Shown: in pieces, positions 24,010 to 35,559 of the stretch | Position numbering within the stretch: the stretch's first letter is position 1 | Layout of the letters: every line of letters begins with the position of its first letter | NCBI GenBank assembly: GCA_905116865.2 | Contig: CAJHNH020006046.1 | Coordinates: 460,001 to 524,000, forward strand | Source of the DNA: Candidula unifasciata | Lineage: Eukaryota; Mollusca; Gastropoda; Stylommatophora; Geomitridae | Length of the DNA: 64,000 nucleotides | Reading direction: 5' to 3' | Made by a program: the position numbers and the translations under genes | Notes under the pieces: generated by a model | Databases searched by the model: none | What the model was told of the DNA's origin: nothing | Seen by the model: the letters and a program-made list of their open reading frames with translations, nothing else

Positions 24010-24540
24010 AAAGGACCCACTGATCTAGGAATAGAAACACGGCTTACTTCCGTTCAATCGATGGGGGCTGGCCTATAAGCCGGTGTGCTACAGAGAAAAC
24101 AATGGGGTCCTATGCTGGAAATTATTTATCAGCGAGTCTGATTACTCTAACCTTTTGTCAGTAAAACATTGGGGAAATTTTCCAGTCTTTTCAAGCCAAA
24201 CATTACTAGTAATCGCTCTAGGTTACTGATCGCGGTATCGATCATTAACTTGGTTGGCTTGGATGATGCGTTTTTCCCTCAAATACTGTAAATATTTTAT
24301 GTGTAATCGTGATTAGTATATACTCGAGTCCGCAGTCGTGATTGACGGCTAGCATTAAATAATGGATTTCGATTTGGTTATTGCATAGGCAACTGATATG
24401 CGAGGTTATTGATAGTATGGTATGACGAGGTGCGCCGCCACCAAGAAATCTTTGGGAGCCACCATCTTCTTCTTCGTCTTTTTCTCGCTTGAAATAGGTT
24501 ATCTATATCTGCAATGTTGTCTCTAGAATGAACTTCACTG
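24010..24540. other. Unassigned sequence
   Basis: No gene or repeat recognised. Confidence 0.4.
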
Positions 24541-24544
24541 TCTG

Positions 24545-25004
24545 TTGTAGTTCAGTCAGCGACCCGTAAAGTTTGGCTTCCATCGGTGATTCTCTTGGCC
24601 AACAGTTTTTGTCTTGTTATGTTGTAATTGCGAGTCTGTTGTCTCAGGTGCCAATCCACATGTACCCATAACTGATTCGCCAATCTTAAATTGTGTGTAA
24701 ATGTGGTTGCGAGGTCGACTGTGGCCTTTTTAAGGTGTAGAATAATGACTTACTCTGGTCTGTCCATCATATGGTAATCGTCTGTTGTCGGTTTTGGTTG
24801 CTTTCTTGTTGATTTGATTTTTTTCTTCGTTTGTTGACAAGAGACTGGTAAGTCTGGTTTTTCTTCATTTGTACTTTCTGTATCTAGTTTCTCAGCTCTT
24901 TCATTTCCAGGAACTCCATAGTGGGATAGTATCCAGTGCATAGTTACCTTACACCGTTGCCTAGTTTGGAGAGTAGTTTCTGTACACCAGGTAATTTTCC
25001 AGAT
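24545..25004 (-). mobile_element. LINE relic with RNase H domain fragment
   Basis: A minus-strand frame of 63 residues reads HWILSHYGVPGNERAEKLDT, the His and Asp end of a retroelement RNase H. The preceding coding (25000-25150) matches DAKVVLQALES. This copy belongs to a different lineage from family L1: it has no SDSMS motif and has SHYGV rather than PGHAG. It is broken beyond about 24750. Confidence 0.8.
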
Positions 25005-25145
25005 TCGAGTGCCTGAAGTACTACTTTTGCATCTATGATTCGAGTGTTTGAAGTACTACTTTTGCATCTATGATTCGAGTGCCTGAAGTACTACTTTTGC
25101 ATCTATGATTCGAGTGCCTGAAGTACCACTTTTGTATCTATCAGG
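25005..25145. repeat. 35-bp tandem repeat made from RNase H coding sequence
   Basis: Four units of attcgagtgcctgaagtact followed by acttttgcatctatg. The reverse complement encodes DAKVVLQALES, the helix just before the His segment of RNase H. 35 is not a multiple of three, so the expansion breaks the frame. Confidence 0.9.
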
Positions 25146-25149
25146 AATA

Positions 25150-26139
25150 CACCGTGTTGTTCAAAATGACATATGTTTAGCGAACAATAGATTGCACAAT
25201 TTAATAAAGGATTCACTTATTTCCTTCTTTTATGTAATTGTTACTGTGGTATAAACCTGACGAGATACAGCGAAATATATCAGGCAATAAATTGTGCAAT
25301 CTACTATTTGTCTTTTTTGTTCAAATTTTCAACGGGGAAACATTGGTTTCATATATTTAGCAGTTTTTCGGCTGCTATTTTTTGGTGGCTTAAATTTCTG
25401 CATCATGGTTGTGACAGTTGTGACATAGTTGTGATGGGACCCTATCATTATCATCATCAGATGCCATGTCAGGACGGCGTAGGTACTCATGTCTCTCCGC
25501 AGATCTTCATCTTGGTATCAGTTCCATTAATGACATTCTTCCATGCCTACCCCTAGGTTCTAGAAGGGGAAACTGCACCATGAAAACTTAACGTTATGGC
25601 AAGGTAGACCAGTTTCTTAACAGATTGTTTATTCAGCTGGTGTATGCGGGAAGCTCTGACAAACGGACAGATAGAGCATTGATATTCTAAAAGCTAACGC
25701 GGAATGCTTTATTCCAAACGTATTGGTGTTACCTTTCCTTTGTAGCAGACAAGGCGGGCCGAGAGACTGATCATGTTGTAAGTGCATCCGAGAGTTGTTA
25801 CAAGGCCGCTTAGGCTGTGTGCTAGGGGGAGGTGGACCCTTATCATTGGCCTCTACTGACGGTGAATCACGTACCTATAAATACACAAAGTAACATTATT
25901 GTCCTGAAAGACGGAGAGGTATGAACCAACGAGCAACAATTTTCTTTCGACTTCCATCTTTTCCTCTGTCATGATCTTTTGCTTCACTTTAGTCTAAATT
26001 GGATTGCCCTAGGACATTTGTTTCGTTTCGACGTTAGTCGGAATGCTTTTGTAAGTTTTTCTATATTTGTTATATTCCTTTCGCAAACGTATGGTCATTT
26101 GGTTTTTTTTTTTTTTTTAAAGGGGCCAATACAACAGGA
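25150..26139. other. Unassigned sequence
   Basis: About 1 kb with no supported gene. A T16 run lies at about 26102-26118. The region near 25440-25560 has weak similarity to LINE C-terminal flanks (catcatcagatgccatgtca). Confidence 0.4.
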
Positions 26140-28015
26140 TAACAGCAATAATACTAGAATTAAAGAAGACAGTGAAGAAAAAATGGATGACAGAGGAAAT
26201 TTACGTCTAGTAAAGATCAAAAGAAAATTGTAAACACAGTCAAGAGGAATGTAAATGAATGCATAAAGAAATATCACATTAATTTAATACAGCTAAAGAA
26301 ACAATGGCTAAATAATAAGTGCAAAGAAATTGAAGAACACAGAAAGAACACACAAGACACGAATAAAAGGATGCGAAAGCTATTCAGTTTTAAAAAATAC
26401 ACAGCAAATAGTTACTTGAAAACAAACGGAAGATAAAACATTAATGGACAACAACAAAAAAGTAATTGAAAGAGCATATAAAAGAGCAATTTGATGATAG
26501 CAGCAGACCAAACATGGATTATTGGGAAGTACCGCCAATATTGAAAACAGAAGTAGAAGATGCTATAGACCACATGAAGAAATGTAAAATTCAAGGGCCA
26601 GATAACATCAAAATTTACAAATCAGAAGTTTTTAAGGAACCTGAGCTGGGTTTAGAAGTGTTGGCAGAATTGTTCAATATTTACTGTGGAGATTTACCTG
26701 ACGACTCCTTGGATTCTACTTTCATTTCTCAACCCCCTTCCCCCCCCCCCCCCTCTCTCTCCAAAAATAGTGTTTGCATTGTGGGGCACATCCGGCAATT
26801 AGTTTAATAATAAGTCAAATATTAAAAATAATAATGAGAATTATATTGAGAAATTGTAAAGGAATTGTAGTGTGGTTTTGTTGAAGGTAACTGCACAAAT
26901 AACGTTATGTGTCTTGAAAACACTTACATTAAAAAAAAAATGATTATAATGAACAGAGATTTGCATTTGTGCTTTATTGATTCTACTAAAGTGAAACCTG
27001 AACCTATAAAGGGAAACCTAAAGAAATTATCAATGTTGGAAACTTTAAACACTGTTTGCAAAGATTTCAGAATTAAAAATTAAGGAGCAGCTATAGGGTT
27101 GGCAATTAAATTGGAACTTTACAAAACATTAAACAGGACGTTAGACAAAAATGTGTACTCACTATCACCCGACTTATTCAATGTGTACAGTAAAATAATA
27201 ATTAGATCCAAACATGGTATGTCAGGAAAATTCGATTGGTGGGCACACTTTGAAAAACCTAAAATACGCTAACGATAAAGTTTTGATCCCTGAAGAACAA
27301 AAACTGCAAGAAAAGATGTACATACCTAAAATAAAGTCAAAACATGGGTTTTAGCTTGACCAGCAGATAAGCCGAAGTAATGGTAAGAAACTCCAAACTG
27401 CAACATCAAAATAAATGGGACAAACATCAAGCAAGTTGATGCGTTTAAGTACTTGTGTACCCCGACAACATCAGGTGGAAGATGTATTAAAGAAGTTAAA
27501 TGTAGAATAGCTCAAGCAAAGGTAGAATTTTGCAAAACGAAAACTATTCTACGCAATCTTTTTAATTTTTTGTCAATTAAGGTGCAAAAGAGAGTTTTTA
27601 AAGAGCCACACAAATCCTTCTCTGATATATTTACGTGAAAACTTTTTTGGAAGCTGCGAAGATGTGGTATTATAGACGAATGATGAGAATAACCTGGACA
27701 GAGAAAGAAAAAAAAAAGACCACTGAAGATATCTTGAAAGAAACTAACTCACGAAGAGAACTAATTGCCTACACGCGAGCAAGACAATCTATATTCTTTC
27801 ATGCCTTGACAAGAAGAAAACTGGAGAACATCATGTCAGTAGAAAAGTTGGAGGGAAAAAAAGAACAGTGGAAGACTGAGAGAACAGATGCTGGACAGTC
27901 TGACATCATAGCATGGAGGATCATCTGTGTCAGAGCTAACTGAAAGTACACGAGACAGAAGGTTGTAGATAGACATGACTACCAACGCCACATGGCATGG
28001 ACGATAAAATAAAGA
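26140..28015 (+). mobile_element. Long LINE relic, family L2 (reverse transcriptase to C-terminus)
   Basis: In order: a linker with KKWMTEE and QLKKQWLNNKCKEIEEHRK; the start of reverse transcriptase at 26466-26807 with EDAIDHMKKCKIQGPDNIKI; then SLSPDLFNVYS at about 27160; a catalytic box that reads YANDKVLIPEE (about 27270) where active enzymes have YADD; DAFKYLCTPTTSGG; and the C-terminal WYYRRMMRITW and SLTSWHGGSSVSELTESTRD segments. A C10-11 run (about 26741-26751) and several stops interrupt it. No tail was identified beyond ATAAAATAAAG at about 28005. It is dead in several ways. Confidence 0.88.
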
Positions 28016-28469
28016 TTTATTTTATCTGGGTTAGTTATCTTCGTCTGCAATTTTTAGAGTACTGTAGCCGGATTATCTAAGAACTGGTATTAAATATATA
28101 TTCTTATATTGTCAAGTCTACATCCTAGGTAGCTCCTGTCGTCCTACTTTCAGATAACGCTTTACAAAGCCTCGGGTTGTGCAGTAGTGCACTGTGTGCG
28201 TTTCCCTTGTGCTATTTTCACCGGTTTGGCATGTCGAATTTTGAGGCCTGCTTTATTTATTATGGCATGTAGCTTCAATATCAGTCTAAATATTTGTTTT
28301 TGTTTTTAAATCCCAGAATCTTGAGTAATTTTATTAAATGAGCCCCTTTCAAAGAAAAATGTGGAGGATATCATTTTTTACATGCGAAGAGGGAAAAAAA
28401 CTTTAGGCCAAACATCTTGGATAATTCTTCCAGAACGAATTCTGCAAGAGCGTTTGCTCCGAGGGATCT
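28016..28469. other. Unassigned sequence
   Basis: Nothing recognised between two LINEs. Confidence 0.4.
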
Positions 28470-30903
28470 CTTGTGACATTCTGGCGCCTTCAACGGAGCA
28501 TGCACGGCGCCGCACGACCAAGGGGTATCCCTGATTTTCAGGGTACAGACCTGATATGGCAGAGAACTGATGCTGATAAAGGAAAAACCCTTCTGGCGCG
28601 CTACTTGGAGCAAACTGACCAAAAAGACGAAGCTACAAGAATAGGGGTTAAGATGAAACTGTCGATGCTGTGCGAAAACACTGTGCTAGGCACTGATCTC
28701 ACAATCACTGCAGATACCTTAAGAACTTGCCTCAAGAAATCGCGCAGCACTGCTCCAGGCCCTGACGGCATCCGATAACAACGACATGCTGATGATGTCG
28801 AATGCTGATTTGAAAAAGCGTGGCAAAGGAATTCAATATCAGCATCCAGAGTGGCCAGATACAAGAGGAATGGCTCCATAGTTATTTGTTCCCACTACCA
28901 AAGCCTAATAAAGACCACTCGAAGATCTGTGGCTACAGAATCATCTCGATGCAGAATACTGTTGGCAAACTTTTGGAAAAAAATTGTCGCACAAAGATTG
29001 ACCACTACTTGGAACTACATGATAAGTTCCCACCAACACTTGGAGGGGTACAGGTTAAATAAAGAGACATGGTTCAATGCTGCAGTTTTCGCCTACGATG
29101 TGTACGAGGGATTTCAGATTAAAGAAGAGACATGTGCGGCAGTGTTGAACTTAGAAGATGCCTACAATAAAGTACCATACGATTATTTAATGCAATTACT
29201 GCTTAAACTAGAAGTTAATCCTATTCTGATCCGCTGGATTGCTGCGGTCCTGTTCCAGAGAAAGATTGTACTAAGATGTGGTAGCTGGTCCTCAGAACCG
29301 CAAACGATATGTCCAGGCTTGCCACATGGATCACCGCTATCACCAGTCTTATTCAACGTTTATACGGTGATGATCACTGAGCAGCAGTTGAATGGAAAGG
29401 GGAGGACTTTGTCATTTGCTGATGACATTTTGATTTATCGACGAGGGCGTGATAGACAGGAGATCGCCAGCACTATGCACAAAGAACTCGATCGAATTGC
29501 CGCCTGGTGTGATGGTTCCAATGCCTATGTCAATCCTTCGAAGGCATCAGTGTCATGGTTCTCTTTGAACAATCACATTGTCAAGTCGGACTTACCAGAA
29601 GTGAAAATGCGTGATAATGTTTTGATCAGAACCAACGTTATGACGTTTCTCGGGGTGAGGTTCGATCGCAGCTGTCATTCAGGGAACACGTTGACCATGT
29701 GATAACAAAAGCACGCAAAGGTCTATCTGCAATGAGGATTATGGCTGCTTCCAACATTGAGCAAAGACTACTAATACTTCTATTCTACGGTCTGGTCCTT
29801 TCCCCCATTGAATACGCTCTGGCCATCCTCACTGTCAGTGCTACCCAGATTGAACGACTCGAAAAGGTGCAAAATGAAGCCATGCGCATTATTTTGGGAT
29901 GTACTAGAGACACATCCTGTGGAGCAATGAGGTATCTACTTAACTTTCCAACAATGAACCAAAGGATCAGGATGTGGAGGGCTCGGGCATATCTCAAAAT
30001 ATGTGCTGATAAGAAACACCCACTGCATCAAGCGCTTTTTAGTGAAAGGGCGACAGACTGAAGAGGGGGAAATCGTGGCTAGGTCGGCAGAAGATGTTAT
30101 TAGGCAAATATGCAGCCTAACCGACATCATACCTGGTGCAGAATGGATACCTGTGCCTCAGGCGTTTATTTGTACATTTTCCTGTATTGTCACACTCAAC
30201 AGGCGATGTAGAGAAGAGAATCCTGTTGCTGTTAATGCAGAGGTCAAACGCTCTCATCGGTGAAAATTCAGACGAAGCAGATGCAATAATCTATACAGAC
30301 GGATCCGTTATACGCCAAAGAAGAAGCGCATGGGCATTTACAGCACGCTCAGCGGGCAGAACAGTCAAAGAAGCCAACGGCGCCTTCTCCATGACAACCA
30401 GCAGCATGACGATGGAGGTGATGGCAGTGACACAAAAATACACCCGCGTGTGTATACTCAGTGATTCAATGAGTATGATCCGGAGGGTTCAGGCAGGTTC
30501 AGTGCGAAGACAATGGCTTGAATCATTACAGAAGTCCACTGTCCGTGGAGTCACCTTTATTTTTGTTCCGGGACACGCAGGCGTCGATGGAAATGAAAGA
30601 GCTGACAGGTTGGCTGGATCCGCTATCACTACCGACTGTCAGCCTATGGATCATGCTGATATTATCAATGCCCTCAGAGAAATGGGAAGGATAGACGACT
30701 TTGGTGGCAGTGAATCCACATCACTCGCCAGAATGGCAGACTTGGGAATTAAGATCGGCACAGCAAAAAACGAGACGCACACCAGCTACGCCAGAAGACT
30801 TGTTAATCAACATAGAACTGGTACTATTAGCCATCGGACGTTGGGCTTCATACTGAGGGGAGGATCTGAGCACCTATGGACATGTCCGGAGTGCAATGAG
30901 GAT
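28470..30903 (+). mobile_element. Best-preserved LINE, family L1: reverse transcriptase and RNase H
   Basis: A non-LTR element lacking its endonuclease part (5'-truncated). Broken frames give, in order: KSRSTAPGPDGIR (28473-28778); WLHSYLFPLPKPNKDHSK (28820-29062); the main reverse transcriptase block; then KVQNEAMRIILGCTRDTS (29699-30061); and RNase H (30136-30918). At least four frame changes are needed. The end is followed by an (ACTA)n tail. Gene order (RT then RNase H) and CPEC near the end fit the Jockey/I-type group. Confidence 0.92.
28851..29702 (+). pseudogene. LINE reverse transcriptase, palm domain
   Basis: A 283-residue frame. KETWFNAAVFAYDVYEGFQ leads to motif A, LNLEDAYNKV (residues 99-108), with Asn100 where polymerases normally have the metal-binding Asp. 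PGLPHGSPLSPVLFN (155-169) is motif B. SFADDILIY (188-196) is an intact FADD catalytic box. The first about 60 residues are out of frame with the true protein, which is continued from the frame at 28820-29062. The frame ends in ATGTGA, where the next part continues in another frame. Confidence 0.88.
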
Positions 30904-30908
30904 AACCC

Positions 30909-30918
<10 letters not shown>
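30136..30918 (+). pseudogene. LINE RNase H domain, all catalytic residues present
   Basis: A 260-residue frame whose first about 40 residues are out of frame with the element. RNase H: Asp55 (IYTDGS), Glu94 (TMEVMA), Asp110 (LSDSMS), His147 (PGHAG) and Asp157 (ERADRLA). Relative to 8960-9922 about eight residues are missing between the Glu and second Asp motifs. The end has NQHRTG and CPECNEDN before the stop. It would degrade RNA in RNA-DNA hybrids. The upstream frameshift makes an intact polyprotein impossible. Confidence 0.9.

Positions 30919-30959
<41 letters not shown>
30904..30959 (+). repeat. (ACTA)n 3' tail of the LINE
   Basis: Thirteen or so uninterrupted ACTA units directly after the element's stop. 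The same tail motif follows family members at 8893-8913 (complement) and 62555-62580. Confidence 0.95.
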
Positions 30960-31416
30960 AATCTTCCTTCCTTTCTTCCTTCCCTGCTATCTTGCTTGCT
31001 TCCTTGCTTCCTTCCTTGTTTGCTTGCTTCCTTCCGTCCTTCCTCCTCCTCCTCTTCTTTTTTCTTTTACCTTCTTCTTCTTCATCTTCATCTTCTTCTT
31101 TTTCTCCTCCTCCTCCTTATTTTCCTCCCCTTCTGTCACGTAGCCAGCCAGAACACCCCTAAGCTAATAGTTCTATCCACACACTGTACACCTCTATGTA
31201 AATGATCTGTATTCAAAAATGAACTGTTCCCCCATAAGTAAATAGTCTTTCTTTAATAAGTATGGGTCAGGATATATCTGAAGGAACCTTGTTCAATCCT
31301 AAATCTATTGGGAGTGAGTTGTGTTGTGAATTCACTCACAGGTAAGTAAGTTATTTTCATGAGTAATGAAGCCTTTTTTTTACATGGCCAAACTACAGCT
31401 TTATTTAGCAGAGTGA
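30960..31416. other. Pyrimidine-rich (CTTC)n-like tract and unassigned sequence
   Basis: CTTCCTTG/CTTC repeats and TTC/CCT runs extend to about 31130. The rest is unassigned. Confidence 0.6.
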
Positions 31417-31606
31417 GTCCTTCCCGCCTCTGACTCTGGAGAGTTTGAAATATAGTCCTTCCCGCCTCTGACTCTGGAGAGTTTGAAATATAGTCCTTCC
31501 CGCCTCTGACTCTGGAGAGTTTGAAATATAGTCCTTCCCGCCTCTGACTCTGGAGAGTTTGAAATATAGTCCTTCCCGCCTCTGACTCTGGAGAGTTTGA
31601 AATATA
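31417..31606. repeat. 38-bp tandem repeat, 5 identical units
   Basis: Units start gtccttcccgcctctgactc and end gaaatata. All five copies look identical, so the array is young or recently homogenised. The 121-residue minus-strand frame over it (31253-31618) is a by-product. Confidence 0.97.
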
Positions 31607-32130
31607 TATAGATATCATTCCAGACTTAGCTCTTGGTGGCAGCAGATGCTCTAACTCCTTTCAGTGAAAAAGCGAACTGTAATTATTAGTTTGAGTAACA
31701 GGCTGGAGAAGGGCATTTAAAGTTACTAGAGTTTGATCAGTACAAGTACAATTTGGAAGAAGATAAAATTAGGTAAAGAAACAGTGAAGTAAACATTCTT
31801 TAGAGCAGCGGTCCTCAACTTGTGAGTCGCTACCCTTCTGGGCTGTAACTGTACTGGTCGTTAGCCATAGACATTGTCTCTATTGATGAGATAATCTGCC
31901 TATCGCCGCATAGCGGAGGACCATAACTAGCAACGATCTGTCGGCAGCTCTCACACTCCATCCATCACCTGCTCCTATGGCTTCACGTAACTGATTAGGG
32001 TGGGGGGGGGGGCTAAACGGGTACTCCACCCTGCCCCAGGGTGTCCCGTAGACTGACAGAGGAAAGGAGGCGTCTTATATCTCCTTTGAAAGGGGATACC
32101 CCTACCCCGGTGGTACAGCAGGAAAATTGA
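31607..32130. other. Unassigned sequence with a possible hAT left end
   Basis: cagcggtcctcaacttgtga at 31806-31825, continuing gtcgctaccc, resembles the common hAT terminus CAGCGGTTCTCAACC. No matching right end or target duplication was seen. A G10 run lies near 32002-32011. Confidence 0.4.
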
Positions 32131-32640
32131 AACTCTCGCTAACTGGTACAACACCTAGATTAAGACCTGCATAAGCTGGTTCAAAACGCGGATTAAAACA
32201 TGCAATGACTGGTAGAGCAGGAAAAATTAAAACTTCCGCTAACTTGTAAAACACCTAGATTAAAACATCCACTAGCTTGAGCCACACACACACACAGCGA
32301 TACATAAGTTAAAAAAAAAGTTAAGATCCCTTTCTTCGCCTTTAGGAGTATCGGGTATATTAGAAGAGTGCCCATATTTTTACAGATCATTCGGCACCAG
32401 GTGGGTAATGTAGTCAGCATTAAGCCGTCTTCCCCAGAACAGCCATCTTGGTACCCATTTTAGGCTGGGTCGACCTGCGACGCCCCACACCATGATTAAA
32501 AATACACGCAGCCAGCAGTGGGTTTCGATCGCGGTATGTTGACATTACGAGTCGGACTCGCAACGAGAGAGATACATACACACACACATAATAAAACGTG
32601 CACTAGATGGTACAACAGGCATATTAAAAGACGCTAACAA
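32131..32640. repeat. Degenerate ~30-33-bp tandem repeat split by a SINE
   Basis: Units contain ctaactggtacaacacctag, attaaaaca and gcaggaaaattaaaac, at 32100-32290 and again at 32588-32640 after the SINE. The family is old. Confidence 0.6.
32299..32578 (-). mobile_element. SINE family A with target duplication
   Basis: The minus-strand element has the tail gggatcttaac on the left, the body (tggtacccattttaggctgg, gtcgacctgcgacg), and the tRNA-like head with gggtttcgatcgcgg near 32520. It is flanked by gatacata at 32299-32306 and 32571-32578, the likely target duplication. Confidence 0.85.
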
Positions 32641-33049
32641 AACTACCCGTAGCTGATATTCCTATAGCAGCTGTCGAGTGACATTCAGATTGCCGATAAC
32701 TGTCACTCCGGGCCAATTATATGATTGATTTCTGCATTTGTACCGGTAAACACACACTGATAATAAACCAATGAACTCAGTGTCGTTGCAGAGCATCGGA
32801 GCCGGAACTTGGGCGCTCATGCATTTTGGGCACCCTCTTCCTCCCATTCATAGTTAAAGGGTGGGGGCTACTGCCGCTCCCTCGCCCCCCCCCCTCCCCC
32901 AACTCCAATAATTATTTGGGCTAGGATAGCGGGGCTAAGTCCACACAAGCAATCTATGAAATTAAATTTGCAAGGTGGACCAAGTGCCTCCCCGCAACCC
33001 CACCCCCCCCCCCCCACACACACACCCATGTATAATAAAAGTAAATTTT
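32641..33049. other. Unassigned sequence with poly-C tracts
   Basis: C-rich runs at about 32885-32897 and 33002-33014, followed by CA repeats. Confidence 0.5.
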
Positions 33050-33195
33050 CCTGGACTGCACCTGGTACTCATTCAAGGATGGGTCTACACGGGAGTCAAA
33101 GGTCACTTCTAAACAAAAGTCCGGCTTCGTCAGGACGCGAACCACGACCTTCCGATTTGAAGGCGGGGTCCAGCCGACAACGGCAAGGCGACTTC
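33050..33195 (-). mobile_element. SINE family A, partial
   Basis: Body piece acctggtactcattcaagg atgggtc, and the tRNA-like head with gcgaaccacgaccttccgat, the complement of aaggtcgtggttcgc. No tail end is seen on the left. Confidence 0.65.
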
Positions 33196-33349
33196 CGTGT
33201 CATATTCATACGTTTTAATATAATTGTCCTCCCCAAATAAAACAAAAATGACGAATTTTGAAGTTCCACTGTATTTGTTTATGGTTGTCAGATTATTTCA
33301 AATATAGTGTTGCATTTATTTGCCATCTAGAATTTGATTGTAAGTATTC

Positions 33350-33470
33350 AATTATTATTATTATTATTATTATTATTGCGCACGCAAACAAGGTTAAGCC
33401 ACTTGATCTTCCGTCATTTAAAACTATACTGTACCAACTATGGCTTCTTTGTCACGACGCTCCTGTATTG

Positions 33471-33536
<66 letters not shown>

Positions 33537-33545
33537 GAGAGAGGT
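33350..33545. repeat. (ATT)n and (GA)n microsatellites
   Basis: An ATT run at about 33352-33377 and a GA run at about 33474-33532. The sequence between them is unassigned. Confidence 0.95.
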
Positions 33546-34380
33546 AAAAGATTGTTGCAAGTGTAGTTATAGTTGTTTCTCAACCAATCAGTGTCACGTG
33601 GATCATTTGTAGTGTACGTGCCCGGTGCAAATCTATGCTTTTTTTTTTTCATTTATTTTTGTTCTAATTTTTTTTTTCACCCATTATCGTCATCACTGAC
33701 ATTTTTTTTTTTTTTTTTTGATTTTCCAGACGTTGAGCAAAGTGGTTATAGACATAATTAATGTTTTTAACTATCATGGTGTTTAATGTCAATAGTCATA
33801 CTTCCCACAAAACAAGAGGTTATTTATACGATGGTCTCCCCATTTGCACACTACCGGTTGTAGGTCAACTCCAATAAGTTGGTTGGACTAGTCTACCGTG
33901 GTCGAGGTTATGGGTGTCACAGTCTGTTGTTGTCTGGTATTTACGTTTTTATTTCCGAGAAAGAGACAGCCTGTGACATAGGTTTTGTCACTCTCTACGG
34001 GGGTTGTGTGTTAGACCCAGTATCTAAATGTTTTAGAAGTGTTAAAAGCTCTGGCATGGTGAAATATACAACACGCGGAATTAGCGCGAGTGTGGAATAT
34101 TCCCATGACTTTGTGTGCAAGTCGGATCGCTCGAGGCCGACCTATCAGAGGTGAGGTGGTCAGTAGGTCGTCCAATAAGAGCGAGCTAGTGTGTAGCTGT
34201 GTGTAAATAGGAAGACCAGCGTAAAATTTACCAAACAAGAATACCATATTTGTATTCTAATACTGCATGCGTGCGTGTTTCCGTTTTATACTTGGTACTC
34301 TTCACTCTGTGACGTTCTGCTTATATCAGTTGGTAGTACATAAAAAGCATTAATAGATTAAGTAACAAGCTAAAGTTACT
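33546..34380. other. Unassigned sequence
   Basis: T-rich runs (33638-33720), then about 600 bases including a 91-residue frame at 33879-34154 with no recognisable domain. I do not call it a gene. Confidence 0.4.
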
Positions 34381-34384
34381 AATA

Positions 34385-34690
34385 CACAGAGCCGGGGGCT
34401 GCCGTAGTCTAGCGGCTAGACGCTCTGCCTGCCGATCGGAAGGTCGTGGGTTCAAATGTCTATATGCGTCTGAATTTTTTTTTTTCAAAAAATGACCATG
34501 GCTCTCAGGTCGACCAAGATTGAAATGGGCACCAGTTATAGTCCTTGGAAATAAAGGCGGTTGGGGTGATGCTGATCTCATCACCCACCAAGTGCCGTTT
34601 GGTCTATAAAAGGTAGGTCTAGCCCTATTTGCCCAATACAATTGAAGGCGTGGAACAGGGTCCTTTACTTTTACTTTACTAATTTGCAGA
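34385..34690 (+). mobile_element. SINE family A, full length
   Basis: tRNA-like head with A-box-like tagtctagcggctagacg and B-box-like gggttcaaatg. The body has accatggctctcaggtcgac and tggtctataaaaggtag. The end is gggtcctttacttttacttt. Flanks ttactaatacacagag and ttactaatttgcagag are probably a 16-bp target duplication with two differences. A T9-10 run sits after the head. Confidence 0.9.
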
Positions 34691-34694
34691 GCTT

Positions 34695-35074
34695 GAAAAG
34701 GAAACGGACAATTAAACATTTATATGAAATAAATAAAAGTACAAGAATAGTGAACATGACTTGAAGCAATCAACGAAGGGGGACTTTGTCCCCGAGTAGG
34801 TACGTGTGACAATTGTTGTAGCTCGTACAATCAAACTCAGGAAGACGGAGCGCTTAGGGACTGTTCATGTGTTATATCTTAACTCAACTGAACTCAACGC
34901 ATTTACCAGTGTTTTGTTTTGCTAAGGGCCTTTAACAAGGCTGACTATGATATCTTGAGTAGAAAACGCGACAGACCATTAATGTTTTGAGCTGAAAACG
35001 GAACAGCCCAAGAAAGTGAGTTTAACTCCCCTTTGTCATATGGTACCACAGTGAACAGGTTAATTACCCGCTAG
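34695..35074. other. Unassigned sequence
   Basis: Nothing recognised. Confidence 0.4.
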
Positions 35075-35310
35075 GTTAGGTTAGTTGCGTATCCTTTACA
35101 GGACGTTGCAGAACCAACCCCAATAGCCCCTGGCTGTTGTGTGGTTTTTCTAAGCAAATTTACGTCCAGTAGTTTGCCATTGCTACTGGACGGTCGGCTT
35201 TCTTGATACCACTGTCAAAACCAACGCAAGGCGCATGGCCCGCAGCTGGGATCGAACCCGGCATGCCGGCATTACGAAGCGTGTGCATCAACTTAGCTAC
35301 AGAGACGACA
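35075..35310 (-). mobile_element. SINE family B, full length
   Basis: Starts with the complement of the family end (gttagttgcgtatcctttac) and ends at gctgggatcgaacccggcat and an A-box-like catcaacttagctacagaga. It is the cleanest B copy with 47250 and 56250. Confidence 0.9.
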
Positions 35311-35559
35311 TTACTCGCTAGACAAATGCTTTAAAACCCGAACCAATTTCGTCATGAAACAATATATTCTTTAACTGAAGTGGATTACAGGCTACAATGA
35401 AACTTCTCCTCGTCCAGCTTTAGGAATGAAAAGTATCTAAACCTGGCCAGTCCAATAAGGTCTACGAATATAACCGTAGAAGTGGTGTTCTATTCTGCAG
35501 CTTATACCTAGATTTTCATAAAAAGAGGACAATTAGCGATTTTTAACTGCTTGACAAAG
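35311..35559. other. Unassigned sequence
   Basis: Probably the 5' flank of the LINE fragment that follows. Confidence 0.35.

Noticed and set aside
31806..31836. A full hAT element
   Set aside because: Only a left-end-like sequence is visible. No right end or 8-bp duplication was found.
33879..34154. A 91-residue possible gene
   Set aside because: No recognisable domain, no splice or promoter context, and its length is within chance for this composition.
34390..34460. A functional tRNA gene
   Set aside because: It is the head of a full-length SINE A with a target duplication. The acceptor pairing is absent.
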